From contig JAJYYT010000086.1 in assembly GCA_021800645.1 (NCBI GenBank), positions 1-8,181 of the forward strand: a stretch of DNA of 8,181 bases, given 5' to 3'. This stretch comes from Actinomycetes bacterium (GTDB taxonomy: Bacteria; Actinomycetota; Acidimicrobiia; Acidimicrobiales; RAAP-2). A model generated the notes under the pieces. That model saw nothing but the letters and a program-made list of their open reading frames with translations, was not told the DNA's origin and ran no database searches. Positions 1 through 7,232 of the stretch are shown here, piece by piece. Each line of letters starts with the position of its first letter. Positions within the stretch are counted from its first letter, which is position 1. Made by a program: the position numbers and the translations under genes.

Positions 1-2019
1 TGGATCGACGAGGAGACCGTCGACTTCGAGCCGAACTACGCCAACAGCACCCAGCAACCGGTCGTCCTCCCGGCGCGGTTCCCCAACCTGTTGGTGAACG
101 GGTCCCAGGGGATCGCGGTCGGGATGGCGACGAACATCCCTCCGCACAACATGGGAGAGGTCATCGACGCAGCGGTGTACCTCCTCGAGCACCCCGGGGC
201 GACTCCCGACGAGCTTATGCAGTTCGTGAAGGGCCCCGACTTCCCGACGGGCGGCCAGATCCTCGGTCGCCAGGGCATCCTCGACGCCTACCGCACCGGG
301 CGCGGCTCGGTGAAGATGCGCGCGCTCGCCGAGATCGAGGAGGGCCGGGACGGGACGCGCATCATCGTCACTGAGATCCCCTACCAGACCTCGGTGCCGG
401 TCATCAGCCAGAAGATCGACGACCTGGTGCGGGCGGGGGAGATCGAGGGGATCGCGGAGGTCCTCGACTCCTCCGCGGGGAAGAAGACCCGCCTGGTCAT
501 CCGCCTCAAGCGGGACGCGAACGCCAACGTCGTCTTGAACAAGCTCTACAAGCACACGCCGCTGCAGACCAACTTCGGTGTCAACGTGCTGGCGCTCGTC
601 GACGGCGTCCCCCGTACGCTCGACCTCGCCCAGGTGCTGACGCACTACGTGACGCACCAGGTGGAGGTCGTCCGCCGCCGCTCCGAGTTCCGACTGGCGA
701 AGGCCGAGGCCCGGGCCCACATCGTCGAGGGCCTCCTGCGGGCGATCGAGATGCTCGACGCGGTGATCGCGGCGATCCGGGCCTCCGACGACCGGTCCGC
801 TGCCCGGTCGGCCCTCATGGCCGAGCCCTTCTCCTTCAGCGAAGAGCAGGCGAACCACATCCTCGACATGACCCTCGGAAGGCTCACGCGCCTCGGCCGG
901 ACGGAGCTGGACGAGGAGATGGCGCAGCTCCGGGTGACGATCGCGGAGCTCGAGGCGATCCTCGCCGATCCCGCGAGGCTGCGCGGCGTCATCGCGGCCG
1001 AGATGACCGCGATCCGCGACAAGTTTGCCGACGAGCGCCGCTCGGTCATCACCCACGACCCCGGTGAGCTGGGGGTCGAGGACCTCGTGGCCGACGAGGA
1101 GATCGTCGTCACGATGACCGGCGCCGGCTACGTGAAGGCCGTCTCGGCGGACGCCTTCCGAACGCAAGGACGTGGAGGAAGGGGGGTGCAGGGGGCGCGC
1201 CTCAAGGAAGAGGATCTGGTCACGAACGTCGTGCACACGACGACGCTGTCGTACCTCCTGCTCTTCTCCAACCGGGGGCGGGTCTACCGGCTCCGGGGCC
1301 ACGAGATCCCGATGAAGGAGCGGACCGCACGGGGGACCGCGCTCGTCAACCTGCTGCCGCTCGAACCGGGGGAGACGATCCAGGCCGTCGTCGAGACCCG
1401 CGACTTCCCGGCGGATCACTACCTCGTCTTCGCGACCGCGCGCGGCCAGGTGAAGAAGACGGCGTTCAGCGAGTACGACAAGTCCCGTCGGGAGGGGTTC
1501 ATCGCGATCAATCTGCGTGAGGGCGACGAGCTCGTCAGGGTGGTCGCCACCGCGGGGGGCGACGAGCTGTTCGCGGTGACGAGGACCGGCATGACGATCC
1601 GGTTCTCCGAGGACGACGTCCGCCCGATGGGACGTGACGCCGCCGGGGTGCGGGGGATCCGCCTCCGAGAGGGCGACGAGCTCGTGTCCCTCGACGTCGC
1701 CGGGGAAGGGGCCGACATCCTGATGGTGACGGACGCAGGCTACGGCAAGCGCACCAAGGTGGACCGCTTCAACCGGCAGGCCCGAGGGGGCCAGGGCGTG
1801 CGAGGGATCCGTCTGACCGCGAAGAGGGGTCGTGTGGTGGCCGCGTTCATGGCCGGGCTCGATGAGGAGATCCTGCTCGTGTCGACCGGCGGGGTCGTCA
1901 TCCGCACCCCGGTGCGTGAGATCGCCTCGCAGGGGCGCGACGCGACCGGAGTCCGCGTCATGAACCTCGACGAGGGGCAGGCGGTCGCCGCGGTCGCGAG
2001 GGTCTCGGGAAGCGAGTGA
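1..2019 (+). CDS. gyrA: DNA gyrase subunit A, 5'-truncated by window start
   Basis: This is the A subunit of the type II topoisomerase that introduces negative supercoils; it acts as A2B2 with GyrB in the cytoplasm. The frame is open from base 1 (first residues WIDEETVDFEPNY), and 672 residues are present up to the TGA at 2017-2019. By comparison with E. coli GyrA about 140 N-terminal residues are missing, including the catalytic tyrosine and the quinolone-resistance region, so neither can be assessed. Visible hallmarks are NLLVNGSQGIAVGMATNIPP early in the breakage-reunion domain, a coiled-coil stretch (roughly fragment residues 220-350), and the C-terminal DNA-wrapping beta-pinwheel. The pinwheel carries the GyrA box as QGRGGRG at 1165-1185, and a related ARGGQGVRG sequence lies near 1780-1807. 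The protein ends shortly after GVRVMNLDEGQ with no long acidic tail. The GyrA box favours gyrase over ParC. Identity is very secure. Confidence 0.97.
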   Translation, partial: WIDEETVDFEPNYANSTQQPVVLPARFPNLLVNGSQGIAVGMATNIPPHNMGEVIDAAVYLLEHPGATPDELMQFVKGPDFPTGGQILGRQGILDAYRTGRGSVKMRALAEIEEGRDGTRIIVTEIPYQTSVPVISQKIDDLVRAGEIEGIAEVLDSSAGKKTRLVIRLKRDANANVVLNKLYKHTPLQTNFGVNVLALVDGVPRTLDLAQVLTHYVTHQVEVVRRRSEFRLAKAEARAHIVEGLLRAIEMLDAVIAAIRASDDRSAARSALMAEPFSFSEEQANHILDMTLGRLTRLGRTELDEEMAQLRVTIAELEAILADPARLRGVIAAEMTAIRDKFADERRSVITHDPGELGVEDLVADEEIVVTMTGAGYVKAVSADAFRTQGRGGRGVQGARLKEEDLVTNVVHTTTLSYLLLFSNRGRVYRLRGHEIPMKERTARGTALVNLLPLEPGETIQAVVETRDFPADHYLVFATARGQVKKTAFSEYDKSRREGFIAINLREGDELVRVVATAGGDELFAVTRTGMTIRFSEDDVRPMGRDAAGVRGIRLREGDELVSLDVAGEGADILMVTDAGYGKRTKVDRFNRQARGGQGVRGIRLTAKRGRVVAAFMAGLDEEILLVSTGGVVIRTPVREIASQGRDATGVRVMNLDEGQAVAAVARVSGSE

Positions 2020-2034
2020 GACGGTCCGGTCCCG

Positions 2035-2077
2035 GGCGCGCTCGGCTCGAGCCGGCGCCGCCGGGGGCGAGCGCGCC
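2035..2077 (+). other. Inverted repeat, 10-bp arms, after gyrA
   Basis: The arms GGCGCGCTCG (2035-2044) and CGAGCGCGCC (2068-2077) are perfect reverse complements separated by 23 bases. A 12-bp palindrome, CGGCTCGAGCCG, lies at 2043-2054. The right arm shares 2071-2077 with the left arm of the hairpin at 2071-2093, so an RNA could form only one of the two. Chance pairing is common in sequence this rich in G and C. Confidence 0.35.
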
Positions 2078-2093
2078 GCGCTGCGCGGCGCGC
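2071..2093 (+). terminator. Candidate hairpin terminator downstream of gyrA
   Basis: A perfect 10-bp stem (GCGCGCCGCG at 2071-2080 with CGCGGCGCGC at 2084-2093) closes a 3-base CTG loop, starting 52 bases after the gyrA stop. Only a weak T stretch (GTTTTA, 2105-2110) follows, and at some distance, so this is not a classic intrinsic terminator. Actinobacteria often use hairpins with poor U-tracts, which keeps the call plausible. Confidence 0.45.
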
Positions 2094-2144
2094 GGCTGGG
2101 GGGAGTTTTAGGGGAGTTCTATGCGGTCCTTCGCGATCTCTTAG

Positions 2145-2159
2145 GTACACCCGGTGTAC
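2145..2159. promoter_or_regulatory. 15-bp palindrome, possible operator upstream of the protease gene
   Basis: GTACACC-C-GGTGTAC is a perfect inverted repeat with 7-bp arms around one central base, 68 bases before the protease start codon. If the TACCCT at 2181-2186 is the -10 box, the palindrome centre falls near -41, a common place for a dimeric activator or a repressor overlapping the -35 region. I do not recognise the motif as the site of a particular regulator. Confidence 0.4.
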
Positions 2160-2180
2160 TGGATCTCTGAGAGAGGCTCG

Positions 2181-2186
2181 TACCCT
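2181..2186 (+). promoter_or_regulatory. Possible -10 box (TACCCT) for the protease gene
   Basis: TACCCT fits the actinobacterial TANNNT -10 pattern and would place transcription start near 2193, giving a leader of about 34 bases. No recognisable -35 box lies 17-18 bases upstream; that position is next to the palindrome at 2145-2159. The hexamer is weak evidence on its own. Confidence 0.25.
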
Positions 2187-2216
2187 TCCAGAGAGCCCCC
2201 GGACGTGTGGTGAGCG

Positions 2217-2221
2217 AGGAG
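2217..2221 (+). promoter_or_regulatory. Ribosome binding site of the protease gene
   Basis: AGGAG lies 5 bases before the ATG at 2227. It supports that start over the nearby GTG triplets at 2205, 2207 and 2210, none of which is in frame with the protein. Confidence 0.65.
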
Positions 2222-2226
2222 AGAAG

Positions 2227-3849
2227 ATGAGCGACGGTTCCGAGGACCACATCGCCGGCGCAGAGCCCGGACCGAGCGACCCGTCGGGAACGGCGGGCCA
2301 GGCGGACGCGCCGGACGCGCCGCCAGCGGGCCAGTCGGAGGCGCCCTGGTGGCGCCAGCCTTACGCCGGCCAGCCCGCCGGGGACGCCGGCCAGCCCGCC
2401 GGGGACGCCGGCCAGCCCGCCGGGGACGCCGGCCAGCCCGCCGGGGGCTACGCTGCCGGCCCCCCCCAAAGCCCCACCGGGTACGGCCCCTATGGCCCTT
2501 ACGGTGCGTACGGTGCGTACGGGCACTGGTCGGGCGCGCCGTGGGGCTGGGGCCAGCAGGGCGGCTGGAGCCAGCAGGCCGGATGGGGCCAGCCGACGGC
2601 CCCCCAACCCCAAGGGCGCGGGCGACGCAAGGGGGTGGTGGCGGTCGTGGCCGCCGGCCTGACGCTGCTGGCGCTGCTCGTCGGGGTCGGCATCGGCTAC
2701 GGCGTCTGGAACGGTGGCAACGCGACGCCGACCGCTGGCCGCCTCATTCCCGGCGGCACAGCGAGGTCGACAGCGACAAGCACAACCGTGACCAGGACAC
2801 CGAGCACAGGAAAGATCTCGTCAGCGACCGGCGCGCCCTCCGACATCGCGACAATCGCGGCCAAGGTGACGCCGGGCCTCGTCGACATCAACACGGTGCT
2901 GCGCTACGAGACAGAGGAGGCGGCCGGGACGGGGATGGTCCTCACTTCGACAGGCAAGGTCCTCACCAACAACCACGTGATCGAGGGCTCGACCAAGATC
3001 ACGGCGACCGACCTTGGCAACGGCAAGGTCTACGCGGCGACCGTGCTCGGCTACACGCGGACACAGGACGTCGCGGTCATCCAGCTCAAGGGAGCGTCGG
3101 GGTTGAAGACCGTGCGCCTCGGCAACTCGTCGACCGTCAAGATCGGGCAGGCCATCGTCGGGATCGGCAACGCCGGTGGAACGGGCGGGCAGCCGAGCGC
3201 CGCCGGCGGATCGGTGACCAAGCTCGACCAGGCGATCACAGCGAGCGACCGGGGCTCGCTCGGCACAACGACCGAGCACCTGACCGGGCTCATCGAGACC
3301 AACGCGGACATCCAGCCGGGCGACTCCGGTGGCCCCCTCGTCACCACCTCGGGGAAGGTCGTGGGCATGGACACCGCCGCCTCGGCGGCCCAGGGGTACA
3401 GCTTCCAGGGCGCTGCGACAGGCCAGGGCTACTCCATCCCGATCAACGAGGCGATCTCGATCGCGCACCAGATCATCGCTGGGAGGCCGAGTGCGACGGT
3501 GCACATCGGTGGCACCCCGTTCCTCGGCGTCTACGTGCAGGCAGCGGGAGCCCCGACAGCGGTCGGCGGGCTCGGGTTCGGGAGCACAGTGACAAGCACA
3601 GGCACAACGTCGCCCACGAGCGGCGCGATCGTCCAGCAGGTCATCGCGGGGACTCCCGCGCAGACCTCCGGACTGGCACCGGGTGACGTCATCACCAACG
3701 TCGGCGGTACGCCGGTCACAAGCCCGAGCGGGTTGACCAAGATCATGATGCGCTACCACCCGGGCGACACGGTGAGGGTGGTCTGGACCACGCGCTCGGG
3801 TCAGACGCAGTCGGCCGCGGTCACCCTCGCCAGCGGCCCAGCCGATTGA
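2227..3849 (+). CDS. Membrane-anchored HtrA/DegP-type serine protease with PDZ domain
   Basis: This is a trypsin-like protease (S1C/HtrA family) of 540 residues, expected to act at the outer face of the membrane in protein quality control; its substrates are unknown. Residues 1-135 are a disordered cytoplasmic tail rich in Pro, Gly, Gln and aromatic residues, including four GQPAGDA-type repeats. RGRRKG precedes a single membrane segment (about 136-158) that predicts N-inside, catalytic-domain-outside topology. A Thr/Ser-rich linker follows to about residue 200. The catalytic triad is visible: His250 in TNNHVIEG, Asp281 in TQDVAVIQL and Ser367 in PGDSGGPL. One PDZ domain occupies about 432-537 (FLGVYV to the C-terminus). 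Both linkers (2775-2784 and 3591-3600) contain the identical Thr-Ser-Thr coding ACA-AGC-ACA, which stands out in a GC-rich gene. The actinobacterial PepD/HtrA class fits; the exact paralogue (PepD, HtrA or HtrB) cannot be assigned. Confidence 0.93.
   Translation: MSDGSEDHIAGAEPGPSDPSGTAGQADAPDAPPAGQSEAPWWRQPYAGQPAGDAGQPAGDAGQPAGDAGQPAGGYAAGPPQSPTGYGPYGPYGAYGAYGHWSGAPWGWGQQGGWSQQAGWGQPTAPQPQGRGRRKGVVAVVAAGLTLLALLVGVGIGYGVWNGGNATPTAGRLIPGGTARSTATSTTVTRTPSTGKISSATGAPSDIATIAAKVTPGLVDINTVLRYETEEAAGTGMVLTSTGKVLTNNHVIEGSTKITATDLGNGKVYAATVLGYTRTQDVAVIQLKGASGLKTVRLGNSSTVKIGQAIVGIGNAGGTGGQPSAAGGSVTKLDQAITASDRGSLGTTTEHLTGLIETNADIQPGDSGGPLVTTSGKVVGMDTAASAAQGYSFQGAATGQGYSIPINEAISIAHQIIAGRPSATVHIGGTPFLGVYVQAAGAPTAVGGLGFGSTVTSTGTTSPTSGAIVQQVIAGTPAQTSGLAPGDVITNVGGTPVTSPSGLTKIMMRYHPGDTVRVVWTTRSGQTQSAAVTLASGPAD
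2365..2448 (+). repeat. Tandem 21-bp repeat, four units, inside the protease gene
   Basis: Units at 2365-2385, 2386-2406, 2407-2427 and 2428-2448 each encode A-G-Q-P-A-G-D. The first three are identical in DNA, and the fourth differs only near its end (GGC for GAC). The unit length is a multiple of three, so gain or loss of copies keeps the frame. The near-perfect DNA identity points to recent slippage expansion. The repeats lie in the predicted cytoplasmic disordered tail. Confidence 0.95.
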
Positions 3850-3893
3850 CGCAGGGCCGGCGCGGGGCCAAGGACCGCACCTTCGGCTCCCTG

Positions 3894-3899
3894 TAGCGT
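3894..3899 (+). promoter_or_regulatory. Candidate -10 box of a leaderless hut promoter (TAGCGT)
   Basis: TAGCGT matches TANNNT and ends 8 bases before the GTG at 3908. That spacing would put transcription start at or within a base or two of the start codon. There is no Shine-Dalgarno sequence before this GTG, which agrees with a leaderless message of the kind common in actinobacteria. No good -35 box is seen. The whole gap between the protease stop (3849) and hutU is only 58 bases. Confidence 0.35.
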
Positions 3900-3907
3900 G
3901 GCCGTCG

Positions 3908-5599
3908 GTGGAACCAGACGCACGGAGGTCGCCGGGCGAGGGTCGCGAGGTCGTGCGCGCCCCCCGCGGCACGGCGCTCACCTGCAAGGCGTGGCCGCAG
4001 GAGGCCGCCTTCCGGATGCTGCGCAACAATCTGGACCCCGAGGTCGCCGAGCACCCCGAGCGGCTCGTGGTCTACGGCGGCTCGGGAAAGGCGGCTCGGG
4101 ACTGGCCGTCGTTCCATGCGATCGAAAGGACCCTCGCGGCGCTCGGCACAGACGAGACCCTCCTCGTGCAGTCCGGACGTCCCGTCGGCGTGGTCACCAC
4201 CCACGAGTGGGCGCCCCGGGTGCTCATCGCCAACTCCAATCTCGTTCCCGAATGGGCGACGTGGGAGGAATTCAGGAGGCTCGAAGCGCTCGGTCTCACG
4301 ATGTTCGGCCAGATGACGGCGGGCTCGTGGATCTACATCGGCACCCAGGGGATCCTCCAGGGCACCTACGAGACGTTCGCCGCGGTCGCCGAGAAGCGCT
4401 TCGGAGGCTCGCTCGCGGGCACCCTGACCGTCACCTCGGGAGCCGGCGGCATGGGCGGGGCGCAGCCGCTCGCCGTGACCATCAACGGTGGGGTGGTGAT
4501 CTGCTGCGACGTCGACCCGAGCCGGGTGGAACGCCGGCTGTCGACCGGTTACCTCGACACCCTGGCCCACAGCTTGGAGGAGGCGGTCGAGCTCGCCGAG
4601 CGGGCACGGCGCGACGCGCGCCCCCTCTCGGTCGGGCTCGTCGCCAACGGAGCGGAGGTGCTGCCCGAGCTGGTGCGCCGGGACGTGCCCGTCGACGTCG
4701 CCACCGACCAGACGCCCGCGCACGACCCGTTGAGCTACCTCCCGCCGGGGCTCACCCTCGAGGCGGCCGCGGACCTCCGGGTCCGGGACCCCGACGAGTA
4801 CCTGCGGAGGGCACGCGCGGCGATGGCGACCCACTGCGAGGCCCTCGTCGCGCTCATGGACAAGGGCGCGGAGGTGTTCGACTACGGCAACAGCCTGCGA
4901 GCCGAGGCGCTGCTCGGCGGCTTCACCCGGGCGTTCGAGTATCCCGGCTTCGTCCCCGCCTACATCCGCCCGCTCTTCTGCGAGGGCAAGGGCCCGTTCC
5001 GCTGGGCGGCGCTCTCGGGGGACCCCAGGGACATCACGGCGACGGACAGCGCGGTGACGAGGCTCTTTCCCGACAACGACAAGCTCGCGCGCTGGATCCG
5101 CGTGGCCGGGGAACGGGTGCAATTCCAGGGGCTTCCGGCGCGGATCTGCTGGCTGGGCCTCGGCGAGCGCGACCGCGCAGGGCTCCGGTTCAACGAGATG
5201 GTCGCCTCCGGCGAGGTCTCGGCGCCGATCGTCATCGGTCGCGACCATCTCGACTGCGGCTCGGTCGCCTCGCCGTACCGGGAGACCGAGGCGATGCGCG
5301 ACGGCTCGGACGCGATCGCCGACTGGCCGCTTCTGAACGCCCTCGTGGCGACGTCGAGCGGTGCCTCGTGGGTGTCGATCCACCACGGCGGGGGGGTGGG
5401 CATCGGGCGTTCCATCCACGCGGGCCAGGTGTGCGTCGCCGACGGCTCGGACCTCGCCGCCCAGAAGCTCGAGAGGGTGCTGACGAACGATCCGACCATG
5501 GGGGTCCTGCGCCACGTCGACGCGGGCTACGACGAAGCCGGGGCCGTGGCGAGCGCGCTCGGCGTCCGGGTGCCCATGACCGCCGCCGAGACGGCGTGA
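3908..5599 (+). CDS. hutU: Urocanate hydratase (urocanase)
   Basis: Urocanase is a cytoplasmic homodimer with tightly bound NAD+ that converts urocanate to 4-imidazolone-5-propionate, the second step of histidine breakdown. The 563-residue product matches the family along its whole length: [53 protein letters not shown], the glycine-rich NAD-binding stretch [16 protein letters not shown] (about 176-191), [46 protein letters not shown] and [15 protein letters not shown]. Cys414 in RICWLG corresponds to the essential active-site cysteine of bacterial urocanases. One change stands out: [10 protein letters not shown], with Pro270 where the family normally has Ser. The start is uncertain. GTG 3908 fits a leaderless promoter; GTG 3953, with GAGGG 10 bases upstream, would give VRAPRG directly and a more typical length. 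It is first gene of the hut run, 4 bases before hutH. Confidence 0.97.
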   Translation: MEPDARRSPGEGREVVRAPRGTALTCKAWPQEAAFRMLRNNLDPEVAEHPERLVVYGGSGKAARDWPSFHAIERTLAALGTDETLLVQSGRPVGVVTTHEWAPRVLIANSNLVPEWATWEEFRRLEALGLTMFGQMTAGSWIYIGTQGILQGTYETFAAVAEKRFGGSLAGTLTVTSGAGGMGGAQPLAVTINGGVVICCDVDPSRVERRLSTGYLDTLAHSLEEAVELAERARRDARPLSVGLVANGAEVLPELVRRDVPVDVATDQTPAHDPLSYLPPGLTLEAAADLRVRDPDEYLRRARAAMATHCEALVALMDKGAEVFDYGNSLRAEALLGGFTRAFEYPGFVPAYIRPLFCEGKGPFRWAALSGDPRDITATDSAVTRLFPDNDKLARWIRVAGERVQFQGLPARICWLGLGERDRAGLRFNEMVASGEVSAPIVIGRDHLDCGSVASPYRETEAMRDGSDAIADWPLLNALVATSSGASWVSIHHGGGVGIGRSIHAGQVCVADGSDLAAQKLERVLTNDPTMGVLRHVDAGYDEAGAVASALGVRVPMTAAETA

Positions 5600-5603
5600 A
5601 GAG

Positions 5604-7211
5604 GTGAGCATCCTTTCGAGCGGCGGTGCCGGCGACGTCGAGGGCCACGTCGGGCGCCCGTCTGGGGGTGCGGCTCCCGTCGAGCTGGGGAGCGCTGGCA
5701 CGACGATGGCCGAGGTCGTCGCGGTGGCGCGCCGGGACACCCCGGTCCGCCTCACCGAGCGCGCCTTCAGCGCCATGGAGGAGTCCAGAGCGGCGGTCGA
5801 GCGTCTCGGCGCGTCGGCAGAGCCCGCCTACGGGATCTCCACCGGCTTCGGCGCGCTCGCGACTCGCCACATCCCCCCGGGCCTGCGAGACGAGCTGCAG
5901 GTGAGCCTCATCCGCTCGCACGCCGCCGGAATGGGCGATCCCGTCGAGCGCGAGGTCGTGCGCGCGCTCATGTTCCTGCGCGCCAAGACGGTCGCGTCCG
6001 GGAGGACCGGAGCCCGGCCGGTGATCGCCGAGACCTTCGTTGCCCTGCTCAACGCGGGGATCACGCCCGTCGTGCCCGAGCACGGCTCGCTTGGCTGCAG
6101 CGGCGACCTCGCGCCGCTCGCGCACTGCGCGCTCGCGATGATGGGGGAAGGCGAGGTCCTCGGGCCGGGCGGGAGCGGCCGAGTGCCGGCCGCCCGGGCG
6201 CTCGCCGCCGCAGGGATCGCCCCGGTGCGCCTGGCCGCCAAGGAGGGGCTCGCGCTCATCAACGGCACCGACGGCATGCTCGGGATGCTGATCCTCGCGC
6301 TGGCCGACCTCGACCTCCTCTTGCGCACCGTCGACGTCACCGCGGCGATGAGCGTGGAGGCGCTCCTCGGCACCGACCAGGCGTACCGGCCGGAGCTCCA
6401 CGCGCCGCTCCGACCCCACCCGGGCCAGTCGGTGAGCGCGGACAACATGTACCGCGTCATGGCGGGATCTGCCATCGTCGCCTCGCACCGCACGGGCGAT
6501 CCACGCGTGCAGGACGCCTACTCCTGCCGCTGCGCCCCGCAGGTTGCCGGGGCCGGACGCGACACCGCGTCGCACGCCGCGGCGGTCGCCGAGCGCGAGC
6601 TCGCCGCGACGATCGACAACCCGGTCGTGCTGGACTCGGGGGAGGTGAGCTCCAACGGCAACTTCCACGGCGCGCCCCTCGGCTACGCGATGGACTTCCT
6701 TGCGATTGCGATCGCCGACCTCGGGTCGATGGCGGAGCGCCGCACCGACCGGCTGCTCGACCCCGCGCGGTCTCATGGGCTGCCGCCGTTCCTCGCTGCC
6801 GACCCCGGCGTCGACTCGGGGCTCATGCTCGCCCAGTACACGCAGGCGGCGATGGTCTCGGACAACAAGAGGCTGGCGGCGCCCGCGAGTGTCGATTCGA
6901 TCCCGAGCTCGGCGATGCAGGAGGACCACGTGTCCATGGGCTGGAGCGCCGGGCGCAAGCTCCGGCTGGCCGTCGCGAACCTCCGGCGGATCCTGGCCGT
7001 GGAGCTTGTGACCGCGGCACGAGCGCTCGAGCTGCGACGGCCGCTCGCTCCGGCTCCGGCGACCGCTGCGGTCGTGGCGAGCCTGCGCGAGCACGTCGGT
7101 GGGATGGGGCGCGACAGGTTCACCTCGCCCGAGCTCGCCGCGGCGGAGAAGTTCATCGCGGCGGGCGGGGTGGTCGACGCGGCAGCCGCCGCAGCCGGCC
7201 CCATCCGGTGA
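5604..7211 (+). CDS. hutH: Histidine ammonia-lyase (histidase)
   Basis: Histidase deaminates L-histidine to trans-urocanate and ammonia, the entry step of histidine breakdown; it is a cytoplasmic tetramer. The 535-residue product carries the family signatures. Tyr76 in AYGISTGFGAL is the conserved catalytic tyrosine. The MIO cofactor site is GSLGCSGDLAPLAH, with Cys165-Ser166-Gly167 in place of the usual Ala-Ser-Gly. Also present are NGTDGMLGML, VQDAYSCRCAPQVAGAGRD, ATIDNPVVLDSGEVSSNGNFHG and SVDSIPSSAMQEDHVSMG. The GTG at 5604 is the only usable start: a TGA at 5577-5579 closes the frame upstream and the next ATG (5706) would remove conserved sequence. It lies 4 bases past the hutU stop without a properly spaced ribosome-binding site, suggesting translational coupling by reinitiation. 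The roughly 25 residues before PVELGSAGTTMAEVVAVAR are extra compared with typical family members. Confidence 0.97.
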   Translation: MSILSSGGAGDVEGHVGRPSGGAAPVELGSAGTTMAEVVAVARRDTPVRLTERAFSAMEESRAAVERLGASAEPAYGISTGFGALATRHIPPGLRDELQVSLIRSHAAGMGDPVEREVVRALMFLRAKTVASGRTGARPVIAETFVALLNAGITPVVPEHGSLGCSGDLAPLAHCALAMMGEGEVLGPGGSGRVPAARALAAAGIAPVRLAAKEGLALINGTDGMLGMLILALADLDLLLRTVDVTAAMSVEALLGTDQAYRPELHAPLRPHPGQSVSADNMYRVMAGSAIVASHRTGDPRVQDAYSCRCAPQVAGAGRDTASHAAAVAERELAATIDNPVVLDSGEVSSNGNFHGAPLGYAMDFLAIAIADLGSMAERRTDRLLDPARSHGLPPFLAADPGVDSGLMLAQYTQAAMVSDNKRLAAPASVDSIPSSAMQEDHVSMGWSAGRKLRLAVANLRRILAVELVTAARALELRRPLAPAPATAAVVASLREHVGGMGRDRFTSPELAAAEKFIAAGGVVDAAAAAAGPIR

Positions 7212-7232
7212 GCCGGCGCGGGTGAGGGAGAC

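Noticed and set aside
2164..2174. Short inverted repeat TCTCT-G-AGAGA between the palindrome and the possible -10 box
   Set aside because: Five-base arms with a one-base centre cannot form a stable hairpin and are easily matched by chance; there is no link to another element.
2020..2226. tRNA genes after gyrA, as found near gyrA in mycobacteria
   Set aside because: No T-loop (GGTTCGA-type) sequence, acceptor stem or CCA-like end can be found in this gap.
2349..3686. A 445-residue plus-strand frame overlapping the protease gene
   Set aside because: The overlapping frame encodes the catalytic triad, membrane segment and PDZ domain, while this one is Arg/His/Gly-rich and has no motif.
3850..3907. 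Terminator between the protease gene and hutU
   Set aside because: Only 4-base complementary arms (for example AAGG/CCTT and GGCC/GGCC) and no T stretch are present, so read-through from the protease gene into hut remains possible.
3821..5776. A 651-residue open frame on the minus strand opposite hutU
   Set aside because: It is antisense to a full-length urocanase with intact motifs. Long antisense frames are expected where third codon positions are almost always G or C; its product is Arg/Gly/Ala/His-rich with no recognisable domain.
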